A stretch of DNA of 39,108 nt, taken from Candidatus Omnitrophota bacterium (GTDB taxonomy: Bacteria > Omnitrophota > Gorgyraeia > 2-02-FULL-51-18). The notes below the pieces were generated by a model. The model saw nothing but the letters and a program-made list of their open reading frames with translations. It was not told where the DNA came from and did no database searches. The stretch is taken from positions 1-39,108 of the forward strand of contig JACQQX010000049.1 of assembly GCA_016206805.1 (NCBI GenBank), in the 5' to 3' direction. Position numbers and translations under genes: made by a program. Positions 29,944-38,981 of the stretch are shown piece by piece; the stretch's first letter is position 1; every line of letters begins with the position of its first letter.

Positions 29944-31803
29944 ATGCCTAAAAAACTTGGCCTCATCCTAGCGGCCGCGTTTTTAATCCGGATCGCCTAT
30001 CTTTTTTTCAGCCAGCAAAGCCCCTTTTATGAGCCGCTTCTTTTGGACCCGGCTTATTATCACGGGTGGGCGATGAAGATCGCGCATGGCCAATGGACGG
30101 CCAAGGATGTTTTCTACGGCCTGCCGCTTTATCCTTATTTTTTAGGAATCATCTATCTTTTGACGGCCCAGTCGCTTCTGGCCGTCAAAATCATTCATAT
30201 CCTGCTGGGCTTGGGAAATATTTTCCTGATTTTTAAGCTGGGTGAAAAGATGGGCAACCCGAAAGTGGGCTTAGTGGCGGCAGGGCTGGCGGCTTTTTAC
30301 GGTCCATTCTTTTTTCATGAAGGGATTTTGATTCCCGAAGCGCTCGGGCTTTTTCTTTACACGCTGGGGTTTTATCTCTGGTGCCGGTTTTGGGATGCGC
30401 CGAGCGTCAAGCGAGGCTTGGGGGTTGGTTTTGTTTTTGGGCTGGCGGCGCTCACCAAAGCCGGTGTGATGCTGTTTTTAGTGATCGCGGTTCTGGCTCT
30501 GGGGTTATCGAAAAAGAAAAAAGCGTCGCTTCTAGCCGTCGTGTTCGCTTTTATGATGACGCTTTTGCCGGTGACGCTGCATAACGTTTTGGTGGGCAAG
30601 GACTGGGTGTGGCTGACGTCCCACTCAGGACTGAATTTCTATATCGGCAATAATCCCGAGTCTGAGGGGGTTTTCAAGTCTCCCGAAGGCGTGGGAACCA
30701 ACGTGCAGGCTTTGAGGGATGACTCGCGGGCGATCGCCGAGCGCGACCAAAGGCGGCCGCTTAAACCCTCGGAGGTGTCCCGTTATTGGTCGCGGCGGGC
30801 ATGGGAGTTTGTCCGGAACAATCCCGCCGATTTTTCGAAACTTTCTTTTAGAAAAATCGTTTTATTTTTTGATGGGCGCGAGATCTCGGATGTGGATGAT
30901 TATCAGTTTGCCGGCCGGTTCAATCCGATGATGCGCTTGCCGTGGCCCAACTTCGCGTGGTTGGCGCCGCTTTTCTTTTTGGGTCTTTTTGTGTCGGTTA
31001 AGCGATTGCGTTATCGTTCCTGGGCCATTTTATGGATCGCGGCTTACATCGCGGGCATCACTTTCTTTTTTGTCAACGCGCGTTACCGCATCCCTATCCT
31101 GGGTTTATTTTTTCCGTTCGCGGCGGTGGGGATTTTGGAAACGATTCAGGTTTTTTCGCAGAAACAATGGAAGCGGCTATTGCTTTTAGCGGGCATTCTG
31201 GCAGCCGCTGTCCTGCTGACTCAGGCCAGGCTCGTGAATACCAATTGGATCCGGGACTACATCAATGCCGGCGATGTTTATATCGAAAAAAATGAGTTTG
31301 AAAAAGCGCGCGGGTATTATGAAGAAGCGCTGAAAGTCGACCCGCGGTCGGCCAGGGCCAATCAAGCCATGGGCGTTGCTTTGACCAAGATGAGCCGCTC
31401 CGATGAGGCGAAGTATTTTTTTGAACAGGCCATTGCCGAGGATCCGCTGGACGGCGTCTCTTACAATAACCTGGGGTTATGGTATGACAACCACGGGGAT
31501 TCCCGCACGGCTGAGCGGTATTTTGTAAGAGCCATAGAGCTCAAGCCGGCTTCTTCCCAGGCGCACAACAATCTCGGCATGGTTTATGGGAAAAGAGGGG
31601 AGTATGAAAAAGCGATGCGCGAGTTTGAGATTTCGCTCGGGCTTAATCCGGATAATCCCCGCGTTTACACCAATATCGGACTGATTCATTATCGCTTGGG
31701 GCGCAGGGAAGAGGCCCGAGCCGCGTGGCGCCGCGCGCTTGAAATCAACCCGGCTTACGCGGACGCCAAACGCGCGCTGGATCTATCCGAACACAGCGTT
31801 TGA
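29944..31803 (+). CDS. Integral-membrane glycosyltransferase (GT39/ArnT-PMT-like) fused to C-terminal TPR repeats
   Basis: Multi-TM N-terminus with NARYRIPILGLFFPFAAVGI; C-terminal TPRs (RARGYYEEALKVDPRSARANQAMG, YNNLGLWYDNHGDSRTAERYFVRAIELKPAS). Confidence 0.8.
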   Translation: MPKKLGLILAAAFLIRIAYLFFSQQSPFYEPLLLDPAYYHGWAMKIAHGQWTAKDVFYGLPLYPYFLGIIYLLTAQSLLAVKIIHILLGLGNIFLIFKLGEKMGNPKVGLVAAGLAAFYGPFFFHEGILIPEALGLFLYTLGFYLWCRFWDAPSVKRGLGVGFVFGLAALTKAGVMLFLVIAVLALGLSKKKKASLLAVVFAFMMTLLPVTLHNVLVGKDWVWLTSHSGLNFYIGNNPESEGVFKSPEGVGTNVQALRDDSRAIAERDQRRPLKPSEVSRYWSRRAWEFVRNNPADFSKLSFRKIVLFFDGREISDVDDYQFAGRFNPMMRLPWPNFAWLAPLFFLGLFVSVKRLRYRSWAILWIAAYIAGITFFFVNARYRIPILGLFFPFAAVGILETIQVFSQKQWKRLLLLAGILAAAVLLTQARLVNTNWIRDYINAGDVYIEKNEFEKARGYYEEALKVDPRSARANQAMGVALTKMSRSDEAKYFFEQAIAEDPLDGVSYNNLGLWYDNHGDSRTAERYFVRAIELKPASSQAHNNLGMVYGKRGEYEKAMREFEISLGLNPDNPRVYTNIGLIHYRLGRREEARAAWRRALEINPAYADAKRALDLSEHSV

Positions 31804-31829
31804 CACCTGGATTCTCAAGCGTCTATAAT
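31800..31829 (+). promoter_or_regulatory. Perfect-consensus sigma70 promoter TTGACA-18-TATAAT for gap
   Basis: TTGACA 31800-31805 overlaps the upstream stop TGA (31801-31803); TATAAT 31824-31829. Confidence 0.85.
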
Positions 31830-31873
31830 ACTCTTTTCTTCAATCCATCAGGCGGCAATTAAGGAGGTTTTCA

Positions 31874-32902
31874 ATGGCAATTCGAGTGGGCATCAATGGT
31901 TTTGGGCGCATTGGGCGCAATGTTTTCAGGGCGGGTTCGGCCAACCGCGAGATTGAGTTTGTGGCCGTCAATGATTTGCCGGTTCCCATGGAATCGCACG
32001 CGTACCTTTTGAAATATGACTCCATTCTAGGCACATTTCCGGGCACCGTTCGCGTCGAAGGCGATGGACTGAACGTGAATGGCAAGGTCCTCAAGATCAT
32101 GAGTTATAAAGACCCGGCCGCGATTCCATGGGCGGATATGGGCGTGGACATCGTGGTGGAATCCACCGGTGTTTTTACGGAGAAGGAAAAAGCCCAGGTT
32201 CATATGACCAGGGGCGGCGCCAAGAAAGTGATCATCTCCGCTCCCGCCAAAGACGAGGACATCACTATCGTTCTCGGCGTTAATCAGGAAAAATACGATC
32301 CGGCCAAGCACCACATCATTTCCAACGCCTCATGCACGACCAATTGCCTAGCCCCGATCGCGAAAGTGCTTTTGGACCGCTTTGGCATCAGGCGGGGTTT
32401 GATGACCACGATTCACTCCTATACCAATGACCAGAAAGTTCTGGATCTCGCGCACAAGGATTTCCGCCGTTCGCGCGCCGCCGCCCTTTCCATGATCCCG
32501 ACTTCGACCGGCGCCGCCAAGGCGATCGGGCTTGTGGTTCCCGAGCTCAAAGGCAAGATGGATGGCGTGGCTATCCGCGTTCCTACGCCGAACGTTTCCG
32601 TGGTGGACTTGGTTTGTGAGCTTGAAAAAGACACGACCAAGGAAGAGATCAACGCGGCTTTCAAGGAATATGCCCAAGGCAAGATGAAGGGAATCCTGGA
32701 ATATTGCGTGGATCCTTTGGTTTCCAAAGACTTCACCAACAACCCCGCTTCATCGATCGTTGATTCCCAGTTGACCAATGTCATCGACAAGCGATTGGCA
32801 AAGGTATTCAGCTGGTATGACAACGAATGGGGTTATTCCAATCGCGTGATCGACCTTTGCGTGTTTGTGGGCAAAAGCCTTCTCGTCGAAGCCCGGCGTT
32901 AA
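31874..32902 (+). CDS. gap: Glyceraldehyde-3-phosphate dehydrogenase
   Basis: [63 protein letters not shown]. Confidence 0.98.
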   Translation: MAIRVGINGFGRIGRNVFRAGSANREIEFVAVNDLPVPMESHAYLLKYDSILGTFPGTVRVEGDGLNVNGKVLKIMSYKDPAAIPWADMGVDIVVESTGVFTEKEKAQVHMTRGGAKKVIISAPAKDEDITIVLGVNQEKYDPAKHHIISNASCTTNCLAPIAKVLLDRFGIRRGLMTTIHSYTNDQKVLDLAHKDFRRSRAAALSMIPTSTGAAKAIGLVVPELKGKMDGVAIRVPTPNVSVVDLVCELEKDTTKEEINAAFKEYAQGKMKGILEYCVDPLVSKDFTNNPASSIVDSQLTNVIDKRLAKVFSWYDNEWGYSNRVIDLCVFVGKSLLVEARR

Positions 32903-32912
32903 ACGGTAACGC

Positions 32913-34097
32913 ATGAAAAAAACGATCCGGGATTTTGATCTGCGCGGGAAGCGCGTTTTGATTCGCGTGGATTACAACGTTCCTCTGGATAAAAGCCTCA
33001 ATATCACTGACGATGCCCGCATACAGGCGACACTTCCGACGGTTCGTTACGCGTTGGATAAGGGAGCCAAAGTGATCTTAATGAGCCATCTGGGACGTCC
33101 CGACGGCAAGCCGGTTTCTTCCATGAGCCTTTCGCCGGCGGCCAAGCGCCTGGCCGAGCTTTTGAAAACGGAAGTGATTCAGTGCTCGGACTGCGTGGGT
33201 TCGCGGGTGAAAGAGGAGCTTGGCGCTTTAAACGGCGCTGCGTCCGTGGCGCTATTGGAAAACCTGCGCTTTAATCCCGACGAAGAAAAAAACACGCCCG
33301 CTTTCGCCGGGGCGCTTGCCGAAAACGGCGAGATTTATATCAACGACGCGTTTGGTTCCAGTCACCGGGCGCATGCTTCCATCGAAGGCATCACGAAGTT
33401 TCTGCCTTCCGGCGCCGGGTTTCTGCTCGAAAAAGAAATCCAGTATCTGGGAGACGCGATGCAAAGCCCCAAAAAACCTTTTGTGGCTATCCTCGGCGGT
33501 TCCAAGGTTTCCGATAAAATCGGCGTGGTGGAAAATCTCATCGCTAAAGTCGATAAAATCTTGATCGGCGGCGCGATGGCGTATACTTTCTTGAAGGTCA
33601 AGGGCGTGGATATCGGCAACTCCAAAACCGAAAAAGATAAAACGGAGCTGGCCAAAACGATATTGGACAAAGCCGCGCGAAGCCGGGTGGAAATATTGCT
33701 GCCGGAAGACCATGTGTGCGCGCAGAAAGTGGATGAGCAGTCCCCGGTGAAAATCGAAGGACCGTCTATTCCAACCGGATGGTTGGGAGTGGATATCGGC
33801 CCCAAGACTATCGAGTGTTTTAAGCGGGCGCTCAGTGACGCCAAAACGGTTATATGGAACGGTCCGATGGGTATTTTTGAAATGAGGCCCTTTGCCAAGG
33901 GATCCGAAGCGGTGGCGCAAACGCTTGCCGGTTTAAAAGGAGCGGTCACCGTGGTGGGAGGGGGAGATACCGCGGCTTGTGTGGCGGCATTTGGTTTGGC
34001 TGAAAAAATGACGCATGTGTCCACCGGTGGCGGAGCTTCGTTGGAATATCTCGAAGGAAAAGTATTGCCCGGCATCGCGGCATTGGAGGAACAATGA
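32913..34097 (+). CDS. pgk: Phosphoglycerate kinase
   Basis: KRVLIRVDYNVPLD; LMSHLGRPDG; NDAFGSSHRAHAS; VVGGGDTAACV; HVSTGGGASLEYLEG. Confidence 0.98.
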   Translation: MKKTIRDFDLRGKRVLIRVDYNVPLDKSLNITDDARIQATLPTVRYALDKGAKVILMSHLGRPDGKPVSSMSLSPAAKRLAELLKTEVIQCSDCVGSRVKEELGALNGAASVALLENLRFNPDEEKNTPAFAGALAENGEIYINDAFGSSHRAHASIEGITKFLPSGAGFLLEKEIQYLGDAMQSPKKPFVAILGGSKVSDKIGVVENLIAKVDKILIGGAMAYTFLKVKGVDIGNSKTEKDKTELAKTILDKAARSRVEILLPEDHVCAQKVDEQSPVKIEGPSIPTGWLGVDIGPKTIECFKRALSDAKTVIWNGPMGIFEMRPFAKGSEAVAQTLAGLKGAVTVVGGGDTAACVAAFGLAEKMTHVSTGGGASLEYLEGKVLPGIAALEEQ

Positions 34098-34873
34098 GCC
34101 CTTTGCGCAAACCCATTATCGTCGGCAATTGGAAGCTCAATAAAACCATCAAAGAAGCGATAAACCTGGTCACTCAGCTCAAGCGTTTACTCGCGGACAT
34201 GGATGTGGTGGATATGGTGGTCTGCCCGCCTTTTACCGCGATCAGCGACCTTTCGGAAGTTTTGATGGAATCCAACATTCGTTTGGGCGCTCAGGATCTT
34301 TACTGGGAAGAAAAGGGCGCTTTTACCGGAGAAGTATCCGGCAGTCTTTTGAAAGAAGCGGGAGCCGAGTTTGTCGTGATCGGGCACTCCGAGCGCCGGC
34401 AGTTTTTTCATGAAACCAACGAAACGGTGAATAAAAAAACAAAAGCCGCTTTGCGAAACGGGCTTTGCCCGATCACTTGCGTGGGAGAGCTGCTGGCGGA
34501 GAGAGAAAGCGGCAAAACTTTTCAAGTGATTGAAAATCAGCTCAAAGGCTCATTTGCCGGTTTTTCGCCGGCTGAGATGAAACAGGTGATAGTGGCTTAT
34601 GAACCGGTTTGGGCCATTGGAACCGGAAAAGTGGCTAGTCCCGCGCAGGCCCAGGAAGCGCATGCTTTTATTCGGCGCAAGCTCGCCGAAACATTCGGGC
34701 AGGAAACCGCCAATGGTCTTAGGATTCAGTACGGCGGAAGCGTAAAGGCCGACAATATCGCGGATTTGATGCGTGAGGCGGATATCGATGGCGCGCTCGT
34801 GGGCGGCGCCAGCCTTGATGCCCAGTCTTTTGCGGATATCGTCAGAAATGCCGCCCTTGTGGCGGTAAAATAA
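34094..34873 (+). CDS. tpiA: Triosephosphate isomerase
   Basis: PIIVGNWKLNKT; VIGHSERRQFF; AYEPVWAIGTGK; GGSVKADNI. Confidence 0.98.
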   Translation: MSPLRKPIIVGNWKLNKTIKEAINLVTQLKRLLADMDVVDMVVCPPFTAISDLSEVLMESNIRLGAQDLYWEEKGAFTGEVSGSLLKEAGAEFVVIGHSERRQFFHETNETVNKKTKAALRNGLCPITCVGELLAERESGKTFQVIENQLKGSFAGFSPAEMKQVIVAYEPVWAIGTGKVASPAQAQEAHAFIRRKLAETFGQETANGLRIQYGGSVKADNIADLMREADIDGALVGGASLDAQSFADIVRNAALVAVK

Positions 34874-34876
34874 AGT

Positions 34877-34950
34877 GTCATCCCGAGTAAGCGAGCGTTA
34901 GCGAGCGCGTCGAGGGATCAAGTTGATTCCTCGACTTCGCTCGGAATGAC
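34877..34950. repeat. REP-like palindrome between tpiA and secG
   Basis: GTCATCCCGAG...CTCGGAATGAC ends with inner GTCGAGGGATCAA/TTGATTCCTCGAC. Confidence 0.85.
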
Positions 34951-35068
34951 GAACCTTGTTACCGGAATGACGAACCTTATTATCGGAATGACGAACCTTG
35001 TTACCGGAATGACGAACCTTGTTACCGGAATGACGAACCTTGTTATTGGAATGACGAACCTTATTACA
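34943..35068. repeat. 21-bp tandem array, 6 copies, GGAATGACGAACCTTRTTAYN
   Basis: Units start at 34943, 34964, 34985, 35006, 35027 and 35048; first 8 bp identical to the adjacent REP terminus. Confidence 0.97.
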
Positions 35069-35078
35069 GGAGAATAAA

Positions 35079-35471
35079 GTGACTATTGTTTTGATTGTAT
35101 TGCATGTGATCGCGTGTTTGGTGTTGATTTTAGTGGTTCTTTTGCAGGCCGGCCGTGGCGGCGGGCTTTCGGATATGGCGGGTGGCCAGCCCCAAAGTCT
35201 TTTTGGAACACAAACCAATGCTTTTATGACGCGCGCGACCGAGATCTGCGCCGTTGTTTTTATCATCACCTCTCTCTCGCTAGGCATTGTTTCGACGCAG
35301 CGCGGCAAGTCGCTCGTGGAAAAAAGGCGTTTAGCGGAAACGGTGAAGCAAAGCGCGCCGGTTATCCCAGCAGCGCCGGCTTCCACAGAAACTAAGACCC
35401 AAGAATCAACGCCGGCCGAATCAGTATCCACTGAACTGACAACACCGGTTACTGAAGGCGCCAACTCTTAA
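35079..35471 (+). CDS. secG: Preprotein translocase subunit SecG (GTG start)
   Basis: VLIVLHVIACLVLILVVLLQAGRGGGLSDMAGGQPQSLFGTQTN; SD AGGAG at 35068-35072. Confidence 0.93.
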   Translation: MTIVLIVLHVIACLVLILVVLLQAGRGGGLSDMAGGQPQSLFGTQTNAFMTRATEICAVVFIITSLSLGIVSTQRGKSLVEKRRLAETVKQSAPVIPAAPASTETKTQESTPAESVSTELTTPVTEGANS

Positions 35472-37073
35472 TTGTCATTGCGAGGCCCGAAGGGGCGAAG
35501 CAATCTCTGCGCAAAAATCGCTTCGCCGCTATCGCTCCTGGCAATGACGTTTCTTTTTTCTTCCACGCCTTATGCCGATAATTCCGGGGACGCCTTTGTC
35601 ACGGCTTCTATCGCCGAGCCTTCCAGCCTCATTCCCTTATTTGCTTCCGACTCCGCATCCGCGCAGGTTTCGCGTCTGATATTTAACGGCCTTGTCAAAT
35701 ACGACAAAGATTTAAATCTTACCGGAGACTTGGCTGAGCGTTGGGAGGTGGAGGAGGGCGGCTTTTTGATCACCTTTCATTTGAGAAAAAATGTCCATTG
35801 GCAGGATGGACAACCTTTTACATCGGCCGATGTCGCTTTTACCTTCGAAAAACTCAAAGACCCCTCGACACCTACGCCTTATGGCGGTGATTTTGAAAAG
35901 GTGGAGTCTCTTGAAACCCCCGATGCTTATACGGTCAGGGTGCGTTATAGGGAGCCTTTTTCGCCGGGGCTTTCCAGCTGGTCGATGGGTATTTTGCCGA
36001 AACACCTTCCTTTGCGGTCCCGCGCTCCGGTCGGCACGGGCCCTTATATTTTGAAAAAATGGGTTAGCGGGGAGTATTTAGAGCTTCACGCGAATAAAGA
36101 CTATTTTGAGGGGGAACCGTCCATTGCCCGGACGGTTTATCGGGTGATTCCGGATGAGGCAACCGCTTTCTTAGAGCTCCAGGCGGAAAATATCGATTTT
36201 CTCGGGCTTTCGCCCGTCCAATTTAAGCGCCAAACCGACACGCCATTTTTTAAATCCACTTACGTGAAGCACAGCTTTCCCGCTTTTTCATACGGCTATA
36301 TCGGCTACAATTTCGAGAACCCGTTTTTTTCGGATAGGCGGGTGCGTAAGGCTTTGGGCCTGGCTATCCACAAAAAAGAAATTATCGATGTTGTTTTATT
36401 GGGCCGCGGCAAAGTGGCCACCGGGCCCTTTCTCCCGGGAACCTCGGCGTTTAATCCGGCCGTTGAGCCGTCCCCATTTGATCCTGTCCAAGCCCGCGCG
36501 CTTTTAGAAGAGGCGGGTTGGCGTGACACGGATCATGACGGGTTTTTGGACAAAGAGGGAAAGCGTTTTTCTTTTACCCTGCTGACCAATGTCGGCAACA
36601 ATGAAAGAAAAATGGCCTGCGAAATCATTCAGCGCCGGTGGCGGGATGTCGGTATCGATGTCCGGATCCAGGTTTTAGAGTGGAGCACGCTTTTAAAAGA
36701 ATTCATCGATAAAAGGCGCTTTGAGGCGGTGCTATTAGGCTGGCAGCTTTCACCGGATCCGGATCTTTACGCTATTTTCCATTCCCGAAAGACAAAGCCC
36801 GGAGAGTTTAATTTTGTTTCCTATAAAAATGCAGAAGTAGACCGTCTGATTGAAGAGGGGCGGCAGATTTTTCCTGAAGAAGATCGCGCAAAAGTCTATC
36901 ACCGGCTGCATGAAATCCTAAGCGACGAGGAGCCTTACACATTTTTATTTGTACCGGAGGCTCTTTTTGCCATTCATAAGCGTTTTCAGGGAGTAGAGCC
37001 CGGCGTCGCGGGGATAGGGCACAATTTTATCCGTTGGCATGTTCATGAAGATCAAAAAAAATATAAAGTATAA
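35472..37073 (+). CDS. ABC transporter periplasmic solute-binding protein, family 5 (peptide/nickel type); TTG start possible at 35472
   Basis: FVTASIAEPSSLIPLFASDSASAQVSRLIFNGLVKYDKDLNLTGDLAERWEV; HLRKNVHWQDGQPFTSADVAFTF. Confidence 0.93.
   Translation: MSLRGPKGRSNLCAKIASPLSLLAMTFLFSSTPYADNSGDAFVTASIAEPSSLIPLFASDSASAQVSRLIFNGLVKYDKDLNLTGDLAERWEVEEGGFLITFHLRKNVHWQDGQPFTSADVAFTFEKLKDPSTPTPYGGDFEKVESLETPDAYTVRVRYREPFSPGLSSWSMGILPKHLPLRSRAPVGTGPYILKKWVSGEYLELHANKDYFEGEPSIARTVYRVIPDEATAFLELQAENIDFLGLSPVQFKRQTDTPFFKSTYVKHSFPAFSYGYIGYNFENPFFSDRRVRKALGLAIHKKEIIDVVLLGRGKVATGPFLPGTSAFNPAVEPSPFDPVQARALLEEAGWRDTDHDGFLDKEGKRFSFTLLTNVGNNERKMACEIIQRRWRDVGIDVRIQVLEWSTLLKEFIDKRRFEAVLLGWQLSPDPDLYAIFHSRKTKPGEFNFVSYKNAEVDRLIEEGRQIFPEEDRAKVYHRLHEILSDEEPYTFLFVPEALFAIHKRFQGVEPGVAGIGHNFIRWHVHEDQKKYKV
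35474..35549. repeat. REP-like palindrome overlapping the 5' end of the SBP coding sequence
   Basis: GTCATTGCGAGGCCCGAAGGGGCGAAGCAATC...GATTTTTGCGCAG-type interior...CTCCTGGCAATGAC; ends GTCATTGC / GCAATGAC. Confidence 0.85.
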
Positions 37074-37147
37074 GTCATTGCGAGAAGCGAAGCGCCGAAG
37101 CAATCCATGCAGAGATTGCTTCGGCCGCCGAGCGACCTCGCAATGAC
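37074..37147. repeat. REP-like palindrome between the SBP stop codon and the permease start
   Basis: GTCATTGCGAG...GAAGCAATC...GATTGCTTC...CTCGCAATGAC, starting at the base after TAA. Confidence 0.9.
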
Positions 37148-37149
37148 AC

Positions 37150-38139
37150 TTGCTTATGATTAATTATTTTTTAAAACGAACCTTAGGTCTTGTTCCTCTT
37201 TTCTTGGGAATCACATTCATCAGTTTTGTCGTGATTCGCCTGGCGCCGGGCGGCCCCGAAGACGCTTATTCCCAGATGAATCCCAAGATGACGCGTCAGG
37301 CCGGGGAAAAATTGCGGGCGCTGTATGGCCTGGATAAGCCCATTCTCACCCAATATGGAAACTGGTTGCGGCGTGTTTTGCGTTTGGATTTTGGGACGTC
37401 TTTCAAGGACGGGGAGAGCGCTTTCGGTAAAATAGCGCGCGCGATGCCGATAACGCTTTTTTTAAATTTGCTGACGCTCTTGATCATTTTGGCCCTGGGG
37501 GTGCCTTTGGGAGTTTATGGCGCCGTGAGGGAGGGGAGTTTCGGGGATCGTTTGTGGTCGGTGCTGGCCTTTGCCGGTTTTTCATTGCCCACATTTTGGG
37601 TGGCGCTGCTTTTGATATCCCTTTTGGGGGTTCAGTGGCATATTTTGCCGGTCTCAGGTTTGACGTCACTATTTTTTGACGAGATGTCTTTTTTGGAGAA
37701 GGTTTGGGATTTGTCGCGCCATTTAATTTTGCCGGTTTTTCTCTCGGCGCTCACAGGGCTTGCCGGTATCTCGCGTTACGTGCGAAGCCATATGATCCGC
37801 ATCCTCAAGGAAAACTATATTCGCACGGCGCGGGCCAAAGGCTTGCCGGAGCGTGTGGTGATCTGGCGCCATGCCATGCGAAACGCCGCTTTGCCACTGG
37901 TCACTCTTTTGGGGCTTTCGATTCCCGGGCTTTTAGGCGGCAGCGTTATTTTTGAATCCATTTTTTCTATCCCCGGGATGGGGAGGCTTTTTTATAATTC
38001 GGTTTTTGCCCGGGATTATCCGGTGATTATGGGGATTTTGGTGTTTGGGGCTCTCTTAACAATGATGGGCAATCTCCTGGCGGATCTAGCGTATGCCGTT
38101 GTGGATCCCCGCGTTCGGCTGGGAGCCAGGTCCCGATGA
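37150..38139 (+). CDS. Oligopeptide ABC transporter permease, DppB/OppB type (ATG 37156 also possible)
   Basis: VIRLAPGGPEDAYSQ; YIRTARAKGLPERVVIWRHAMRNAALPLVTLLG; FSIPGMGRLFYNSVFARDYPVIMG. Confidence 0.95.
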   Translation: MLMINYFLKRTLGLVPLFLGITFISFVVIRLAPGGPEDAYSQMNPKMTRQAGEKLRALYGLDKPILTQYGNWLRRVLRLDFGTSFKDGESAFGKIARAMPITLFLNLLTLLIILALGVPLGVYGAVREGSFGDRLWSVLAFAGFSLPTFWVALLLISLLGVQWHILPVSGLTSLFFDEMSFLEKVWDLSRHLILPVFLSALTGLAGISRYVRSHMIRILKENYIRTARAKGLPERVVIWRHAMRNAALPLVTLLGLSIPGLLGGSVIFESIFSIPGMGRLFYNSVFARDYPVIMGILVFGALLTMMGNLLADLAYAVVDPRVRLGARSR

Positions 38140-38918
38140 GTAAACTATTACCCCTAGCCTGGTTTATTTTTTTAGGCGGCATCCTTTTGGCCGCGCCGTT
38201 TATGGTGGAGCGGTCTGTTACGATGGATTTTACGCATGTGCTGGAGCCGCCGGCTTGGCCCTATCTTCTGGGAACGGACTCCTTGGGTCGCGATCTTTTA
38301 AGCCGTCTGGTTTGTGGGGCGGGCATTTCGCTGGGTGTCAGTTTTTTGGCGGTTTTTGTATCCATCGTTGTCGGCACATTGTTGGGGGCGCTGGCGGGAT
38401 ACAGAGGGGGTTTGATGGACCGCGCCGTGATGGCGTTTGTGGACCTCTTTCTTTGTTTTCCGGTTTTCTTTCTTATCCTGGCCGTTGTCGCTATTTTGGG
38501 ACCCAGTATCTGGAATATCGCCGTCATCATAGGCCTCACCAGCTGGATGGGGACAGCCAGGCTCGTGAGGGCTGAAGTGCTTTCCCTTCGGGAGCGCGAG
38601 TTTGTTCTGGCGGCCCGGGCTCTGGGCGCGGGACGCAAGCACCTTCTTTTTCAACACCTTATCCCGAACGCGATGGGGCCTGTGTTGGTGAATGCGGTGT
38701 TAGGCATCGCCTCAGCCATCTTGATGGAGGCAGGTTTAAGTTTCCTGGGAATAGGAGTCCAGCCGCCCGCTCCCAGCTGGGGCAATATTTTGACGGATGC
38801 CAAAGCGACGCTGGGAGTTGCCTGGTGGTTGGCGCTTTTTCCGGGGCTTATGATTTTTTTCACCGTGCTTTCGGCCAATTTACTTGGCGAGGAAGCCCAA
38901 AAGAGATATCACCTCTAA
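38136..38918 (+). CDS. Oligopeptide ABC transporter permease, DppC/OppC type
   Basis: LLGTDSLGRDLLSRLVCGAGISLGVSFLAV; EFVLAARALGAGRKHLLFQHLIPNAMGPVLVN; SFLGIGVQPPAPSWGNIL. Confidence 0.95.
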   Translation: MSKLLPLAWFIFLGGILLAAPFMVERSVTMDFTHVLEPPAWPYLLGTDSLGRDLLSRLVCGAGISLGVSFLAVFVSIVVGTLLGALAGYRGGLMDRAVMAFVDLFLCFPVFFLILAVVAILGPSIWNIAVIIGLTSWMGTARLVRAEVLSLREREFVLAARALGAGRKHLLFQHLIPNAMGPVLVNAVLGIASAILMEAGLSFLGIGVQPPAPSWGNILTDAKATLGVAWWLALFPGLMIFFTVLSANLLGEEAQKRYHL

Positions 38919-38981
38919 TGTTATTTCGAGGCCCTTCACTGTCGTTTCGAGGCCCTTCACTGTCGTTTCGAGGCCCTTCAC
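38919..38981. repeat. 21-bp tandem array, 3 copies, TGTYRTTTCGAGGCCCTTCAC
   Basis: Units at 38919, 38940 and 38961, directly followed by a full REP; array starts at the base after the dppC-type stop. Confidence 0.95.

Noticed and set aside
34943-35068. Possible CRISPR array
   Set aside because: Units are 21-bp head-to-tail tandem repeats without unique spacers; no cas genes.
34898-35464. 188-aa minus-strand ORF with NKVRHS repeats
   Set aside because: Translation of the 21-bp non-coding tandem array and antisense secG; not a repeat protein.
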